Assembly (NCBI GenBank): GCA_900553315.1
Contig: USCW01000014.1
Span: 1 to 18,855, forward strand
Length of the DNA: 18,855 nucleotides
Reading direction: 5' to 3'
DNA from: an uncultured Eubacteriales bacterium
GTDB lineage: Bacteria > Bacillota > Clostridia > Christensenellales > Aristaeellaceae
In this document: positions 6,361 to 13,516 of the stretch, piece by piece
Layout of the letters: each line of letters opens with the position of its first letter
Numbering within the stretch: the first letter of the stretch is position 1
Position numbers and translations under genes: made by a program
Notes under the pieces: generated by a model
What the model was told of the DNA's origin: nothing
The model's input: only the letters and a program-made list of their open reading frames with translations
The model's database searches: none

Positions 6361-7235
6361 TGAATCTTCTCCTCCTTTTTGCGCATCATGATGTTCAAAA
6401 TCAGCGAGATGGAGGCAATCAGCACAAACAGGATGGTGGACTGCGCCGTGGCGTAGCCTGTGCGGCTGGCGTTGAAGGCGGTGTTGTAAATCTTCAACAC
6501 CATCGTCATGGCGGCGCCTGCGGGGCCGCCCGTGCCGCCCACCATGGTGTAGGGGATCTCATAAACCTTCATATTCGCGGCGAAGGCGAGGATAAGGCAG
6601 GTATAAATCGTTGGCGAGATCAGCGGCAGCTTGATTCGGAAGAGGATCTGCATGGGATTTGCGCCGTCAATGCGCGCCGCCTCCAAAAGATCCTCGGAGA
6701 CGCTTTGCAGCGCGGCGATGTAGATGACCATATAATAGCCCGTGCAGTTCCAGATGCCGGTGACGGTCAACGCATAGATCGCCGTTTTGGGATTGCCCAG
6801 CACGGCGGTGGATTGCATTCCCAGGGAGGTGAGCAGGCTGGGCAGCGCGTTGGTATACACGAAGCGCCACACATAGCCGACCACCAGCAGACTCATGATA
6901 TTCGGGATAAAGAAGAACGCACGCAGCACGTTGCGTCCGCGAATGGGGCCGTCTAAAATCAGCGCCAGGATCAGCGCCAGCACGTTGCTTCCCAGCACGA
7001 CGATTATCGCGTAAATAAAGGTCGCCGAGATCGTCTTGGTGAAGCTCTTATCGCCCAGCGCCTCGACGTAGTTGCTCAGGCCGATCCAGTTGCTGGAGGG
7101 GCTGATGCCGTAGGCGTCGGTAAAGGACAGCACAAGGCTTTGGATCACAGGCACCACAAAGAACACGGCCAGCAGCAGCATCGCTGGCAGCAGCATACAG
7201 AAATAAAAGAGCCCATCGCGTTTTGCGCGGTTCAT
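6357..7235 (-). CDS. Carbohydrate ABC transporter permease, MalF type
   Basis: A 292-residue partner permease of the CUT1 importer. It starts MNRAKRDGLFYFCMLLPAML, the usual MalF/UgpA-like opening membrane segment, continues with the 'SFTDAYG...NWIGLSNYVEAL' external loop, and contains the EAA loop 'LLEAARIDGANPMQILFRIK' that docks on the ATPase. Six membrane segments are visible. The ATG at 7235 is preferred because GGAAGGA lies about 10 bp upstream and homologues begin here; the frame runs open to 7268. It ends KKEEKIQ, overlapping the MalG start by 4 bases. It lies 174 bp after the binding-protein gene, across a strong hairpin. Confidence 0.92.
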   Translation of the reverse strand: MNRAKRDGLFYFCMLLPAMLLLAVFFVVPVIQSLVLSFTDAYGISPSSNWIGLSNYVEALGDKSFTKTISATFIYAIIVVLGSNVLALILALILDGPIRGRNVLRAFFFIPNIMSLLVVGYVWRFVYTNALPSLLTSLGMQSTAVLGNPKTAIYALTVTGIWNCTGYYMVIYIAALQSVSEDLLEAARIDGANPMQILFRIKLPLISPTIYTCLILAFAANMKVYEIPYTMVGGTGGPAGAAMTMVLKIYNTAFNASRTGYATAQSTILFVLIASISLILNIMMRKKEEKIQ

Positions 7236-7351
7236 GTACGTCACATTCCTTCCGTGGGGAAGCGGCATTCAGCCAGCCGCCAGTCGATTGCTTCAGCGAG
7301 GTTTTGTCAGGGGGAAACACGGGGGAAAAACAGCGGGACAGTTTTGGAAAA

Positions 7352-7386
7352 GGCCCGAACAGGAGAGATGATCTCCTGTCCGGGCC
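7352..7386 (-). terminator. Strong hairpin between binding protein and permease genes
   Basis: A 15-bp stem with one mismatch (7352-7366 with 7372-7386) and a 5-base loop lies 24 bp beyond the binding-protein stop, and is followed on the minus strand by TTTTCC. In sugar ABC operons such intercistronic hairpins give more binding protein than permease, by partial termination or by protecting the 3' end of the upstream message. The remainder of 7236-7409 shows no gene. Confidence 0.75.
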
Positions 7387-7409
7387 CATGTTCTCACAGG
7401 AGGCGGGAC

Positions 7410-8675
7410 TTAGTTTGCAGCCTTTTCAGCTTCCAGCGCCTTATCCCAGAAGGTATCCAGCTCCTTGGCCAGATCGTCATAGGTGGCGGTGCCCAGCATC
7501 ACGGTGCTGAACTGCTCCCACAGCTTGTCGGTGAAGATAGTGCGCAGCACGCGGTCGCCGTAAGGGGTGAACTTGTTGTTGCTCAGGTAGTAGTTGACGT
7601 CAGAGGCGATGGGATCCCAGTCCACCTCAACGCCCTTCACGGCGGAGGACACAGCGACCTTCTCGCTCCAGATGGTGCCGGCTTCCTGGGTGGTCATGTA
7701 GTCCATGAACTTCAGCGCCCAGTCAACATGCTTGGAATCCTTCATGACACTCATGGAGGTGTCAGGGAAAGCCAGCAGCTTCGCATCGTCGGCGTTGTCG
7801 GTCACGGGGATGGCGCAGATGCCGATGTTCGCGTCCTTGTTGGCGGAACGGATGGCGCTCAGCGCCCAAGAGCCCTGGATGTAGAACGCGGCGTTGCCGG
7901 TCGCCAGGCAGGCGGCGGACTGGTCATAGTCCATGTTGAAGGTGTTGTTCGCATCCGCATAGCCGTAGACGATCTCGGTCAGCAGATCGAAGGCCTTGCG
8001 CCACTCAGCGCTGGTCGCAAAGCTCACTTCGCCCGCGTCACGCTTGGCGGACCAGGCGGGATCCTGCGCATACACGGTCTGGGCGAACAGGCCGATCAGG
8101 CCGATGTAGGGCACGGACAGGTCGAGGCAGCCGGTGGCGAAGGGGGTCACGCCCTTCGCCTTCAGGGCTTCGCAGGCCGCACGCAGCTCTTCCAGCGTAG
8201 TGGGCAGGGTCACATCATTGGCGGCCAGCACATCCTTGTTGTAGAACATGCCGATATAGCCGTTGTCGATGGGCATGGCGTAGGTGCCCTCGCTGTAGAT
8301 GGCGTTGGCGCCCGCCACGGTCTCGGAGTTCAGGTTGTTCAGGAACTCCTGGCCGGTCAGGTCATACAGATAAGAAGCGTCGATCTCCTTCATCCAGGTC
8401 ACGATGTCGGGCACATCACCGGAGGCAATGCGAGCCCGCAGGGTGGTCTTCAGCTCGTCGGAGGTCATGGACTGCATTTCGAAGGTGACGTTCGGATACT
8501 GCTTGGAGAAGTTCTCGAACATCTCGTTGAAGGCTTCCTGAGGCGCGGACTCATTCTTCAGGGACAGAATGGTCAGGGTTACGGGCTCATCCGTGGTCTC
8601 GGCGGTGGCGCTGAAGGCGACCATCGTCAGCATCATCGACAGAGCCAGCACAAGAGAAACAAGCTTTTTCATCAT
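7410..8675 (-). CDS. Extracellular sugar-binding protein of the ABC importer
   Basis: A 421-residue family 1 extracellular solute-binding protein (MalE-like). Residues 1-26 form a signal peptide: MMKK, a hydrophobic core to about residue 22, and an ATA|ET signal peptidase I-type site. The mature part opens with 'PVTLTILSLKNES', includes the conserved 'ARIASGDVPDIVTWM' and 'GTYAMPIDNGYIGMFYNKDV' segments of the family and ends in a helix after 'YDDLAKELDTFWDKALEAE'. There is no lipobox cysteine, unusual for a monoderm, where such proteins are normally lipid-anchored. GAAAGGAGC precedes the ATG at good spacing. It follows the ROK regulator and precedes two permeases, and presumably captures the oligosaccharide or glycoside of this locus; the ligand cannot be deduced. 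Confidence 0.93.
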   Translation of the reverse strand: MMKKLVSLVLALSMMLTMVAFSATAETTDEPVTLTILSLKNESAPQEAFNEMFENFSKQYPNVTFEMQSMTSDELKTTLRARIASGDVPDIVTWMKEIDASYLYDLTGQEFLNNLNSETVAGANAIYSEGTYAMPIDNGYIGMFYNKDVLAANDVTLPTTLEELRAACEALKAKGVTPFATGCLDLSVPYIGLIGLFAQTVYAQDPAWSAKRDAGEVSFATSAEWRKAFDLLTEIVYGYADANNTFNMDYDQSAACLATGNAAFYIQGSWALSAIRSANKDANIGICAIPVTDNADDAKLLAFPDTSMSVMKDSKHVDWALKFMDYMTTQEAGTIWSEKVAVSSAVKGVEVDWDPIASDVNYYLSNNKFTPYGDRVLRTIFTDKLWEQFSTVMLGTATYDDLAKELDTFWDKALEAEKAAN

Positions 8676-8719
8676 TGGAAAGCTCCTTTCATTAGTACCG
8701 CTAAGGGGATTCTATTTCA

Positions 8720-8756
8720 TGCACGCGGCCGGCCCGGCCGAAGTCGGCCGTGTGCA
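8720..8756 (-). promoter_or_regulatory. GC-rich palindrome between regulator and binding-protein genes
   Basis: The 12-base arms tgcacgcggccg and cggccgtgtgca pair with one G-T mismatch around a 13-base centre that is itself GGCC-rich. It begins immediately after the ROK stop codon and ends about 45 bp before the binding-protein start. There is no T-run on either side, so it is not a classical terminator; an RNA processing or stabilising hairpin, or an operator, is more likely. Confidence 0.55.
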
Positions 8757-9959
8757 TCAAATCAAACTGAGCGCAAGCTTAGGCCTGCTGAACAAATGCT
8801 CGAAAACCAGATAGCAGCCGCCCAGCGCGTACTGCTCCTCCGGCAGCTGCCCAACGCGCAGCTGCACATCAACTTGAAGACTGTCGGGAATGTAGCTGTG
8901 CAGCGCATCCCGCGTGGCCTTCATGAATACGGCGCTTTCCTTTTCGGGAAGTCCGCCGACGATCACATGCGGTATCTCGTAGGTCTTCACAAGGTTAGCC
9001 AGCGCAACGCCGAAGTAGAACCCGGCGTCCTGCAAAACCTGCTTGGCGACGTCGTCGCTCGTGTCAGCCCGGCGCAGCATCTCGTCAAAGGAGAGCTGCC
9101 GTCCCGTCAGGGCTTCATACCTGCCCACCGTCGCAAGCTGTCCCACGTAGGTTTCCAGACAGCCGCGGCTGCCGCAGCAGCACTCGGGGCCGGTGGGGTT
9201 CATGGTCGTGTGGCCGATGAAGCCCGCGTTGCCCTTCTCGCCGCGCATGGGCTTGTTGTGCTGGTAGGCGATGCTGCCGATGCCCGAACGAATGGCGACA
9301 TAGATGAAGTCCGTCAAGTCGTCCGGCAGGTACAGCCGCTTTTCCACCAAGCCCAGCAGGTGAACGTCATTGCGGATATAGGCCGGTATGCCCAGCTCCC
9401 GCTCCAAGTCCTCCTTCAAGGGAACATTGAACCAGGAGTTGATACGCTCGATGGTCAGCGATACGCCCCGGGCGGAGTCGATCACGCCCGAAACGCCGAT
9501 GCCCACGCCGTCCAGCAGGGACGCGTCCACGCCGGAGGCAGCAATGAAGTCATGCAGCTCCCGGTAGAAATCCCGCAGCAGCTCGTCCTTCTCAATCGCC
9601 TTGTCGTAGACGACCTTGCGGCTGCTGTGAATTTCGCCCTTCAGATTGGCGATGACCATCCGCACTGCGGGAAACTCGAAGTCAATGCCAAGGGCAAGAT
9701 GCTTGCTGCCGTTCAGGGTCAGCAGCGCGGCGGAACGACCGCCGTTGGATTCGGAAAAGCCGTCCTTGATGACGATCTCGTCCTCCTCCAGCTCTCGCAG
9801 GATATTCAGCACCGTTGGTCGGCTGAGTCCGGTGTTCTTGACGATGTCCTCCGTTGCGAGGGGAGACAGCGTCATAATGCATTGCAGCACCAGGTACTTG
9901 TTCGCTTCCTTGAGAACGCGGATGCTGTTGCCCTTGAATTCTCTGGTCGTCTGGCCCAT
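8757..9959 (-). CDS. ROK-family transcriptional repressor
   Basis: A 400-residue sugar-responsive regulator of the NagC/XylR type. Residues 20-75 form a winged helix-turn-helix (LATEDIVKNTGLSRPTVLNI as recognition region). Residues 88-390 are the ROK sugar-binding fold, with the zinc site His250, Cys260, Cys262 and Cys267 in the GH...CCCGSRGCLE motif. The kinase ATP-binding signature DIGGTK is replaced by GIDFEFPAVR, so it should bind sugar without phosphorylating it. The ATG at 9959 has TTATAAT and TTTACA promoter elements upstream. It is the first gene of the minus-strand operon and faces the glycosidase-kinase-isomerase operon. It probably represses both from the shared 190-bp spacer and is relieved by the imported sugar or its derivative. 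Confidence 0.92.
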   Translation of the reverse strand: MGQTTREFKGNSIRVLKEANKYLVLQCIMTLSPLATEDIVKNTGLSRPTVLNILRELEEDEIVIKDGFSESNGGRSAALLTLNGSKHLALGIDFEFPAVRMVIANLKGEIHSSRKVVYDKAIEKDELLRDFYRELHDFIAASGVDASLLDGVGIGVSGVIDSARGVSLTIERINSWFNVPLKEDLERELGIPAYIRNDVHLLGLVEKRLYLPDDLTDFIYVAIRSGIGSIAYQHNKPMRGEKGNAGFIGHTTMNPTGPECCCGSRGCLETYVGQLATVGRYEALTGRQLSFDEMLRRADTSDDVAKQVLQDAGFYFGVALANLVKTYEIPHVIVGGLPEKESAVFMKATRDALHSYIPDSLQVDVQLRVGQLPEEQYALGGCYLVFEHLFSRPKLALSLI

Positions 9960-9981
9960 GGTTAACCCTCATTTCGCGTAT

Positions 9982-10010
9982 ATTATAACAGCGGCTTTTA
10001 CTTTTGTAAA
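9982..10010 (-). promoter_or_regulatory. Promoter of the ROK regulator/ABC operon
   Basis: On the minus strand TTTACA (10005-10010) and TATAAT (9982-9987) are separated by 17 bases. The -10 is perfect and the -35 differs from TTGACA at one position. It lies about 20 bp before the ROK start codon. Confidence 0.8.
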
Positions 10011-10044
10011 TACGTTTTCAAAAAGTTTTTTCTAAAAAGTTTTT
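10005..10044. promoter_or_regulatory. Candidate operators between the divergent promoters
   Basis: Between the two outward-facing -35 boxes lie a cre-like partial palindrome, tgtaaatacgttttca (10005-10020), and two copies of aaaaagttttt (10020-10030 and 10034-10044) spaced 14 bp apart. This is the expected place for the ROK repressor, possibly with CcpA-type control. The binding assignment is inference. Confidence 0.45.
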
Positions 10045-10053
10045 CCGAACGTG

Positions 10054-10082
10054 TTGATTTGTTGGATGCAGTCCTGTATAAT
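10054..10082 (+). promoter_or_regulatory. Promoter of the glycosidase-kinase-isomerase operon
   Basis: TTGATT (10054-10059) and a perfect TATAAT (10077-10082) are separated by 17 bases. The start codon at 10150 lies about 60 nt downstream of the predicted transcription start. The leader includes a GC-rich cgcccgcc...gcgcgggcc segment able to form a hairpin before the ribosome binding site. Confidence 0.8.
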
Positions 10083-10149
10083 TTAGAGCAGGTCATTTCG
10101 CCCGCCGGGATCATCCCTGCGCGGGCCCGGGAGAAAGGAGCTTCTGCGA

Positions 10150-11283
10150 ATGAGTCTGCTGCAAAAGATAGAGGAGCTGTCCCGTCAGATGGTGCGGGGC
10201 TGCACGAAGGTCACGCCCGGCGGGGTCACGCTGTTCACGCCGGACGGCGTAGCCAGCTATGACGCGCTGTGGCTGCGCGATTTTTCTTATATGGTGGAAT
10301 ATGCCCCTGAAACTGTGGAAGCCGAGGAGATCATCGGCTGCATCAACTTCGCCATCGGCGGCCGCCGGGAGGACGGCTGGATGCCCGACCGCATTTACGC
10401 CGACGGGCTGGCTGTCTATGCCGCCGGCGAGGTGGGCAAGCCTGTGGGCGAGGCGAACCTCGACAACACGCCCTTCCTCGTTTATATTGTATCAGATTTA
10501 ATGAAAAAAATCGATCATGTGCAGGGGCAAAAGCTTTTTGCGCAATGGTATGACGCGCTGGCGCAGGGGCTGCTGGTGATCCCGACGGACGCGGACGGAC
10601 TGGTGTATTCCGATCCTGCGCGGCCTCATTCGCCTTATGGCTTTACGGACACTGTCGCCAAGACCGGCAGTCTGATGATGGAGTCCCTGCTGCTCTGGCG
10701 TGCGTGCCGCAAAATGGAGGCCATGTGCGCGGAGTTCGGCAAAGCAGACGACCGCTGGCGCGTGATGGCGGAGAAGATTGAGGCGCATATCGGCCGCCTG
10801 TACGATACGGAAAGCGGCATGTTCCTTGCCGCCGATCACGACTGCCGTCAAATTGACATCTGGGGCAACGCCTATATGCTGTATATCGGCTTCCCCGCAG
10901 GAGCTGCGCGGGAGACGATCCTGCATTATTTGAAGGGGCATGTAGACGAGTACGTCTTTGCGGGACAGATTCGTCATCTGCCCAAGGGACAGTATTGGGA
11001 GCGGCTGCTCATCGACGTGCCCCATGAGACATATCAAAATGGCGCGTACTGGGCCACGGCTACGGGCTGGCTGGCATGGTGCCTGTATCAGGCCGACCCG
11101 GCGCTGGGGTTGAAGGTGCTGACGGAGGCGGGCGATTATCTGCTGAACGAGGGCTCCTTCGAGTGCGTCAACGCGGGCTATCAGAAGCTGCCCAGCTTCG
11201 TGGTCAGCGCCACGAACGTGCTGGGCGGTATGCGCCGTCTGGCGCAGGAGAGCCCGGAGGCTCGCACTGCTTTGGAAAAATAA
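10150..11283 (+). CDS. Six-hairpin (alpha/alpha)6 glycosidase-like protein
   Basis: A 377-residue protein without signal peptide, so cytoplasmic. Features point to the six-hairpin glycosidase fold: 'YDALWLRDFSYMVEY' near residue 37 (aromatic plus RD, typical of the first inner-helix loop in such enzymes), 'GRREDGWMPDRIYADG' near 71-86, 'PYGFTDTVAKTGSLMMESLL' near 160-180, 'IDIWGNAYMLY', and a closing 'NGAYWATATGWLAWCLYQAD'. Acidic residues in the RD, PDR and FTD motifs are candidate catalytic groups. It starts at ATG 10150 behind AGAAAGGAG and leads an operon with a ROK kinase and a ManA homologue, so it likely releases the monosaccharide that they process. I cannot assign a GH family with confidence; GH63, GH125 and GH15 share the fold but their signatures do not match clearly. 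Confidence 0.75.
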   Translation: MSLLQKIEELSRQMVRGCTKVTPGGVTLFTPDGVASYDALWLRDFSYMVEYAPETVEAEEIIGCINFAIGGRREDGWMPDRIYADGLAVYAAGEVGKPVGEANLDNTPFLVYIVSDLMKKIDHVQGQKLFAQWYDALAQGLLVIPTDADGLVYSDPARPHSPYGFTDTVAKTGSLMMESLLLWRACRKMEAMCAEFGKADDRWRVMAEKIEAHIGRLYDTESGMFLAADHDCRQIDIWGNAYMLYIGFPAGAARETILHYLKGHVDEYVFAGQIRHLPKGQYWERLLIDVPHETYQNGAYWATATGWLAWCLYQADPALGLKVLTEAGDYLLNEGSFECVNAGYQKLPSFVVSATNVLGGMRRLAQESPEARTALEK

Positions 11284-11374
11284 AATTCCCCGTTTGATGG
11301 AGCAGGATGCCGTTGGCAGCGATAAGGCTTGTACCCTGCGTATTCGGTGCAGCCGACACAGCCTTTCCATCGTA

Positions 11375-11468
11375 TCGACCGGCTTTGCCGGTCGGACGGG
11401 CGTTTTCGGCTTCAACCGAAAACATTCCTACCATTTTTCACGGCCGTCAGCTCTGATGACAGTGAAAA
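11375..11468 (+). promoter_or_regulatory. Three consecutive hairpins in the spacer before the ROK kinase
   Basis: The 246-bp gap between the glycosidase stop and the kinase start has no gene but holds three tandem hairpins: cgaccggc/gccggtcg (11375-11393, loop ttt), gttttcgg/ccgaaaac (11402-11423), and ttttcac...gtgaaaa with an inner gtca/tgac (11435-11468). The first two have 8-bp perfect stems. No T-run follows, so they are not simple terminators. They could stabilise the downstream message or regulate translation of the kinase; a decayed repeat is another option. Confidence 0.5.
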
Positions 11469-11529
11469 TGCAAACTCGCAGAAGCGACAACGCCGCTTGT
11501 GCGATATGTTGGCTGGAGGTGTTCCCTCG

Positions 11530-12483
11530 GTGGATGATTCATCCTATTATCGTATTGGTATTGATATTGGCGGCACAAAGGTCAATATGGGCCTTGTACG
11601 TGAAAACGGCGAGGTGGTCGTGAACCGCGTGATCTCCTCGCAGGGTGCGCGGGAAACGGCAAGCTTTGCCGACCGCGTCTGCGCGGAATTGACGGCTATG
11701 CTGGATAGCGTTTCCGTGTCCATGGCGCGGGTGAAGCATATCGGTGTGGGCATTCCCGGCACGGCGGATTCCGCCCACGGGATCGTCGCGTACAGCTGCA
11801 ATCTTTTCGGTGAAAACGTGCCGCTGGGGCCGTTGCTTCAGGAGCGCCTAGGCCGGGATGTGGTGATCGTGCAGGACAGCTGGTCTGCCGCATGGGCCGA
11901 GCATCTTTTCGGCGCGGGGCAGGACTGCCGCAACATGATGTGCGTCACCATCGGCACGGGCATCGGATGCGGCGTGCTGCTGGAAGGAAAAATTCTTTCC
12001 GGAGCCATGCACACCGCGGGAGAACTGGGACATACGCCCATTGTATGGCAGGGCCGTCCCTGCGGCTGCGGCCGCCGGGGCTGTCTGGAAGCCTACGCCA
12101 GCGGTACCGCCATTTGGGCGCAGGCTATGGAGCGCTTTCCGGAAAAGCTGCGGGCGTTGCCGCAGCAGACGGAGAGCGTGTTCCGGCTGGCGCAGCAGGG
12201 GGACACGGAGGCCTTGGAGCTGATCCGAGAGTGCGTGGACAAGCTGGCATACGGCATCGCCATCGGGATGGATCTGCTGTCCGTGGATACGGTAATTATT
12301 TCCGGCGGTATCTGCTCCCAGAAGGAGCTGGTCATTGACCCGCTGCCCCAGAAGATTCTGCAATACGGCTATCCCGCTTGGGCGGCTACGCGCACCATCC
12401 GCGTGCTTCCTGCGCGTCTGGGCTCCAACGCGCCCATGGTCGGCGCGGCGTTCCTGACGCTGGACGATATGCTGCTGGGATAA
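11530..12483 (+). CDS. ROK-family sugar kinase
   Basis: A 317-residue cytoplasmic kinase that phosphorylates a hexose, with glucose, mannose, fructose or allose as plausible substrates. The ATP-binding DIGGTKVN is at residues 12-19, the sugar-binding 'GIPGTAD' near 74-80, and the catalytic Asp116 sits in QDSWSAAWAEH, where most family members have NDANAAA. 'TIGTGIGCGV' follows and the zinc motif comprises His168, Cys178, Cys180 and Cys185 (GRPCGCGRRGCLE). A GTG at 11530 is chosen because GGAGGTG lies 8 bp upstream and homologues begin shortly before IGIDIGGT; earlier in-frame ATGs have poor sites. It lacks an N-terminal HTH, so unlike the regulator at 8757 it is a kinase. The ManA gene starts 16 bp downstream. 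Confidence 0.92.
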   Translation: MDDSSYYRIGIDIGGTKVNMGLVRENGEVVVNRVISSQGARETASFADRVCAELTAMLDSVSVSMARVKHIGVGIPGTADSAHGIVAYSCNLFGENVPLGPLLQERLGRDVVIVQDSWSAAWAEHLFGAGQDCRNMMCVTIGTGIGCGVLLEGKILSGAMHTAGELGHTPIVWQGRPCGCGRRGCLEAYASGTAIWAQAMERFPEKLRALPQQTESVFRLAQQGDTEALELIRECVDKLAYGIAIGMDLLSVDTVIISGGICSQKELVIDPLPQKILQYGYPAWAATRTIRVLPARLGSNAPMVGAAFLTLDDMLLG

Positions 12484-12499
12484 AGAAGGAGGCTTTTAT

Positions 12500-13432
12500 A
12501 TGCTGCTGTTTACCAAGCCGATCGCTCGTCCCGCGATTTGGGGCGGCACGCTTTTGCGGGAATACTTCCGCTATCCGGATTTCCCGGACGGCATCGGCCA
12601 AAGCTGGTCCTTCAGCGCGCAGGAGGACGCAGGCCAGAGCAACGTGCTTGTGGGCGGGCCCTATGACGGAAAAACGCTGCTGGAGGTTTGGCAGGAAGCG
12701 CCGGAGCTGTTCCGCAGCCGCTGGGAGCGCTTCCCGGTGATTATTTCGCTGGTTGCGCCGGTGGACGACCTCAGCCTGCAGATTCACCCCACGGCTGCGA
12801 TTGCCGCACAGGCGGGCTATCCCACGGGCAAGAACGAGGCATGGTATTTCCTGGAAGCGAAGGAGGGCGCGTCCATCGTCTACGGTCAGCAGACGAAGAA
12901 CGAGGCCGAGCTTCGGGCGAAGATTGCGGCAGATCAATGGCAGGACATTATTGAATATCTGCCGGTGCATCAGGGCGACTTCGTGTATTTGCCCGCAGGC
13001 ATTGTCCATGCGCTGAAAAAGGGCAGTATCGTTTATGAGATTCAACAGGCCACGGACGTGACCTATCGTTTCTATGATTACCATCGCCGCGACGCGCAGG
13101 GCCACGAGCGGCCGCTGCAATTAGAAGAGGCCATTCGCTGCGTGGATTATTCCCTGACCCAGCAGGACGCGCATCCCGCGCCTGTGAATGCCGGGGATGA
13201 GACGGTACGTGTGACCACATTCATCCGCAATGACAGCTTCTGTGTTCGCCGCTATGACGTGAACGGCGAAAAGACGCTGCACTTTGATCATTACGAGCTG
13301 ATGACCTGCACGGCGGGCGAGGGTACGTTGAACGGTACGCCTGTCCACATTGGCGAAAGCTGTCTGGTCACGGTGGATTCCGACGTGACCGTGGCGGGGC
13401 ATATGACGCTGATGACCACGGCGGAGGAATAA
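12500..13432 (+). CDS. manA: Mannose-6-phosphate isomerase, class I
   Basis: A 310-residue zinc-dependent cupin isomerase of the short Bacillus ManA type, interconverting an aldose 6-phosphate and a ketose 6-phosphate, classically mannose-6-P and fructose-6-P. The metal ligands are visible: Gln94 and His96 in LSLQIHP, Glu113 in GKNEAWYFLEA, and His170 in LPAGIVHAL. The active-site arginine region is QQATDVTYRFYDYHR (Arg190). The C-terminal jelly-roll domain ends 'VTVAGHMTLMTT'. AAGAAGGAGG lies just upstream of the ATG. It follows the ROK kinase by 16 bp and a strong terminator follows it. Given the AlsE-like epimerase in the same locus, a rare aldohexose phosphate is a possible true substrate. 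Confidence 0.93.
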   Translation: MLLFTKPIARPAIWGGTLLREYFRYPDFPDGIGQSWSFSAQEDAGQSNVLVGGPYDGKTLLEVWQEAPELFRSRWERFPVIISLVAPVDDLSLQIHPTAAIAAQAGYPTGKNEAWYFLEAKEGASIVYGQQTKNEAELRAKIAADQWQDIIEYLPVHQGDFVYLPAGIVHALKKGSIVYEIQQATDVTYRFYDYHRRDAQGHERPLQLEEAIRCVDYSLTQQDAHPAPVNAGDETVRVTTFIRNDSFCVRRYDVNGEKTLHFDHYELMTCTAGEGTLNGTPVHIGESCLVTVDSDVTVAGHMTLMTTAEE

Positions 13433-13446
13433 GAAAAGCAAATAAG

Positions 13447-13491
13447 CGCCGGAGGGCAGCTTTTAGAAGGAAAGCGCTCTCCGGCGTTTTT
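13447..13491 (+). terminator. Terminator after manA
   Basis: Stem cgccggag (13447-13454) with ctccggcg (13479-13486), further internal pairing, then TTTTT. It begins about 15 bp past the manA stop and closes the plus-strand operon. Confidence 0.85.
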
Positions 13492-13516
13492 GCGTCAGGG
13501 CAACAGCATTTAAGAA

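Noticed and set aside
8720..8756. Reading the GC-rich palindrome as an intrinsic terminator
   Set aside because: No T-run on either strand, so kept as a processing or operator candidate only.
7140..9965. 941-codon plus-strand open frame across the binding-protein and ROK genes
   Set aside because: It is antisense to three well-supported genes with ribosome binding sites and motifs, and translates to low-complexity His/Gly/Val/Gln-rich sequence without domains.
10498..11415. 305-codon minus-strand open frame
   Set aside because: Antisense shadow of the glycosidase-like gene, which has a promoter, ribosome binding site and coherent motifs.
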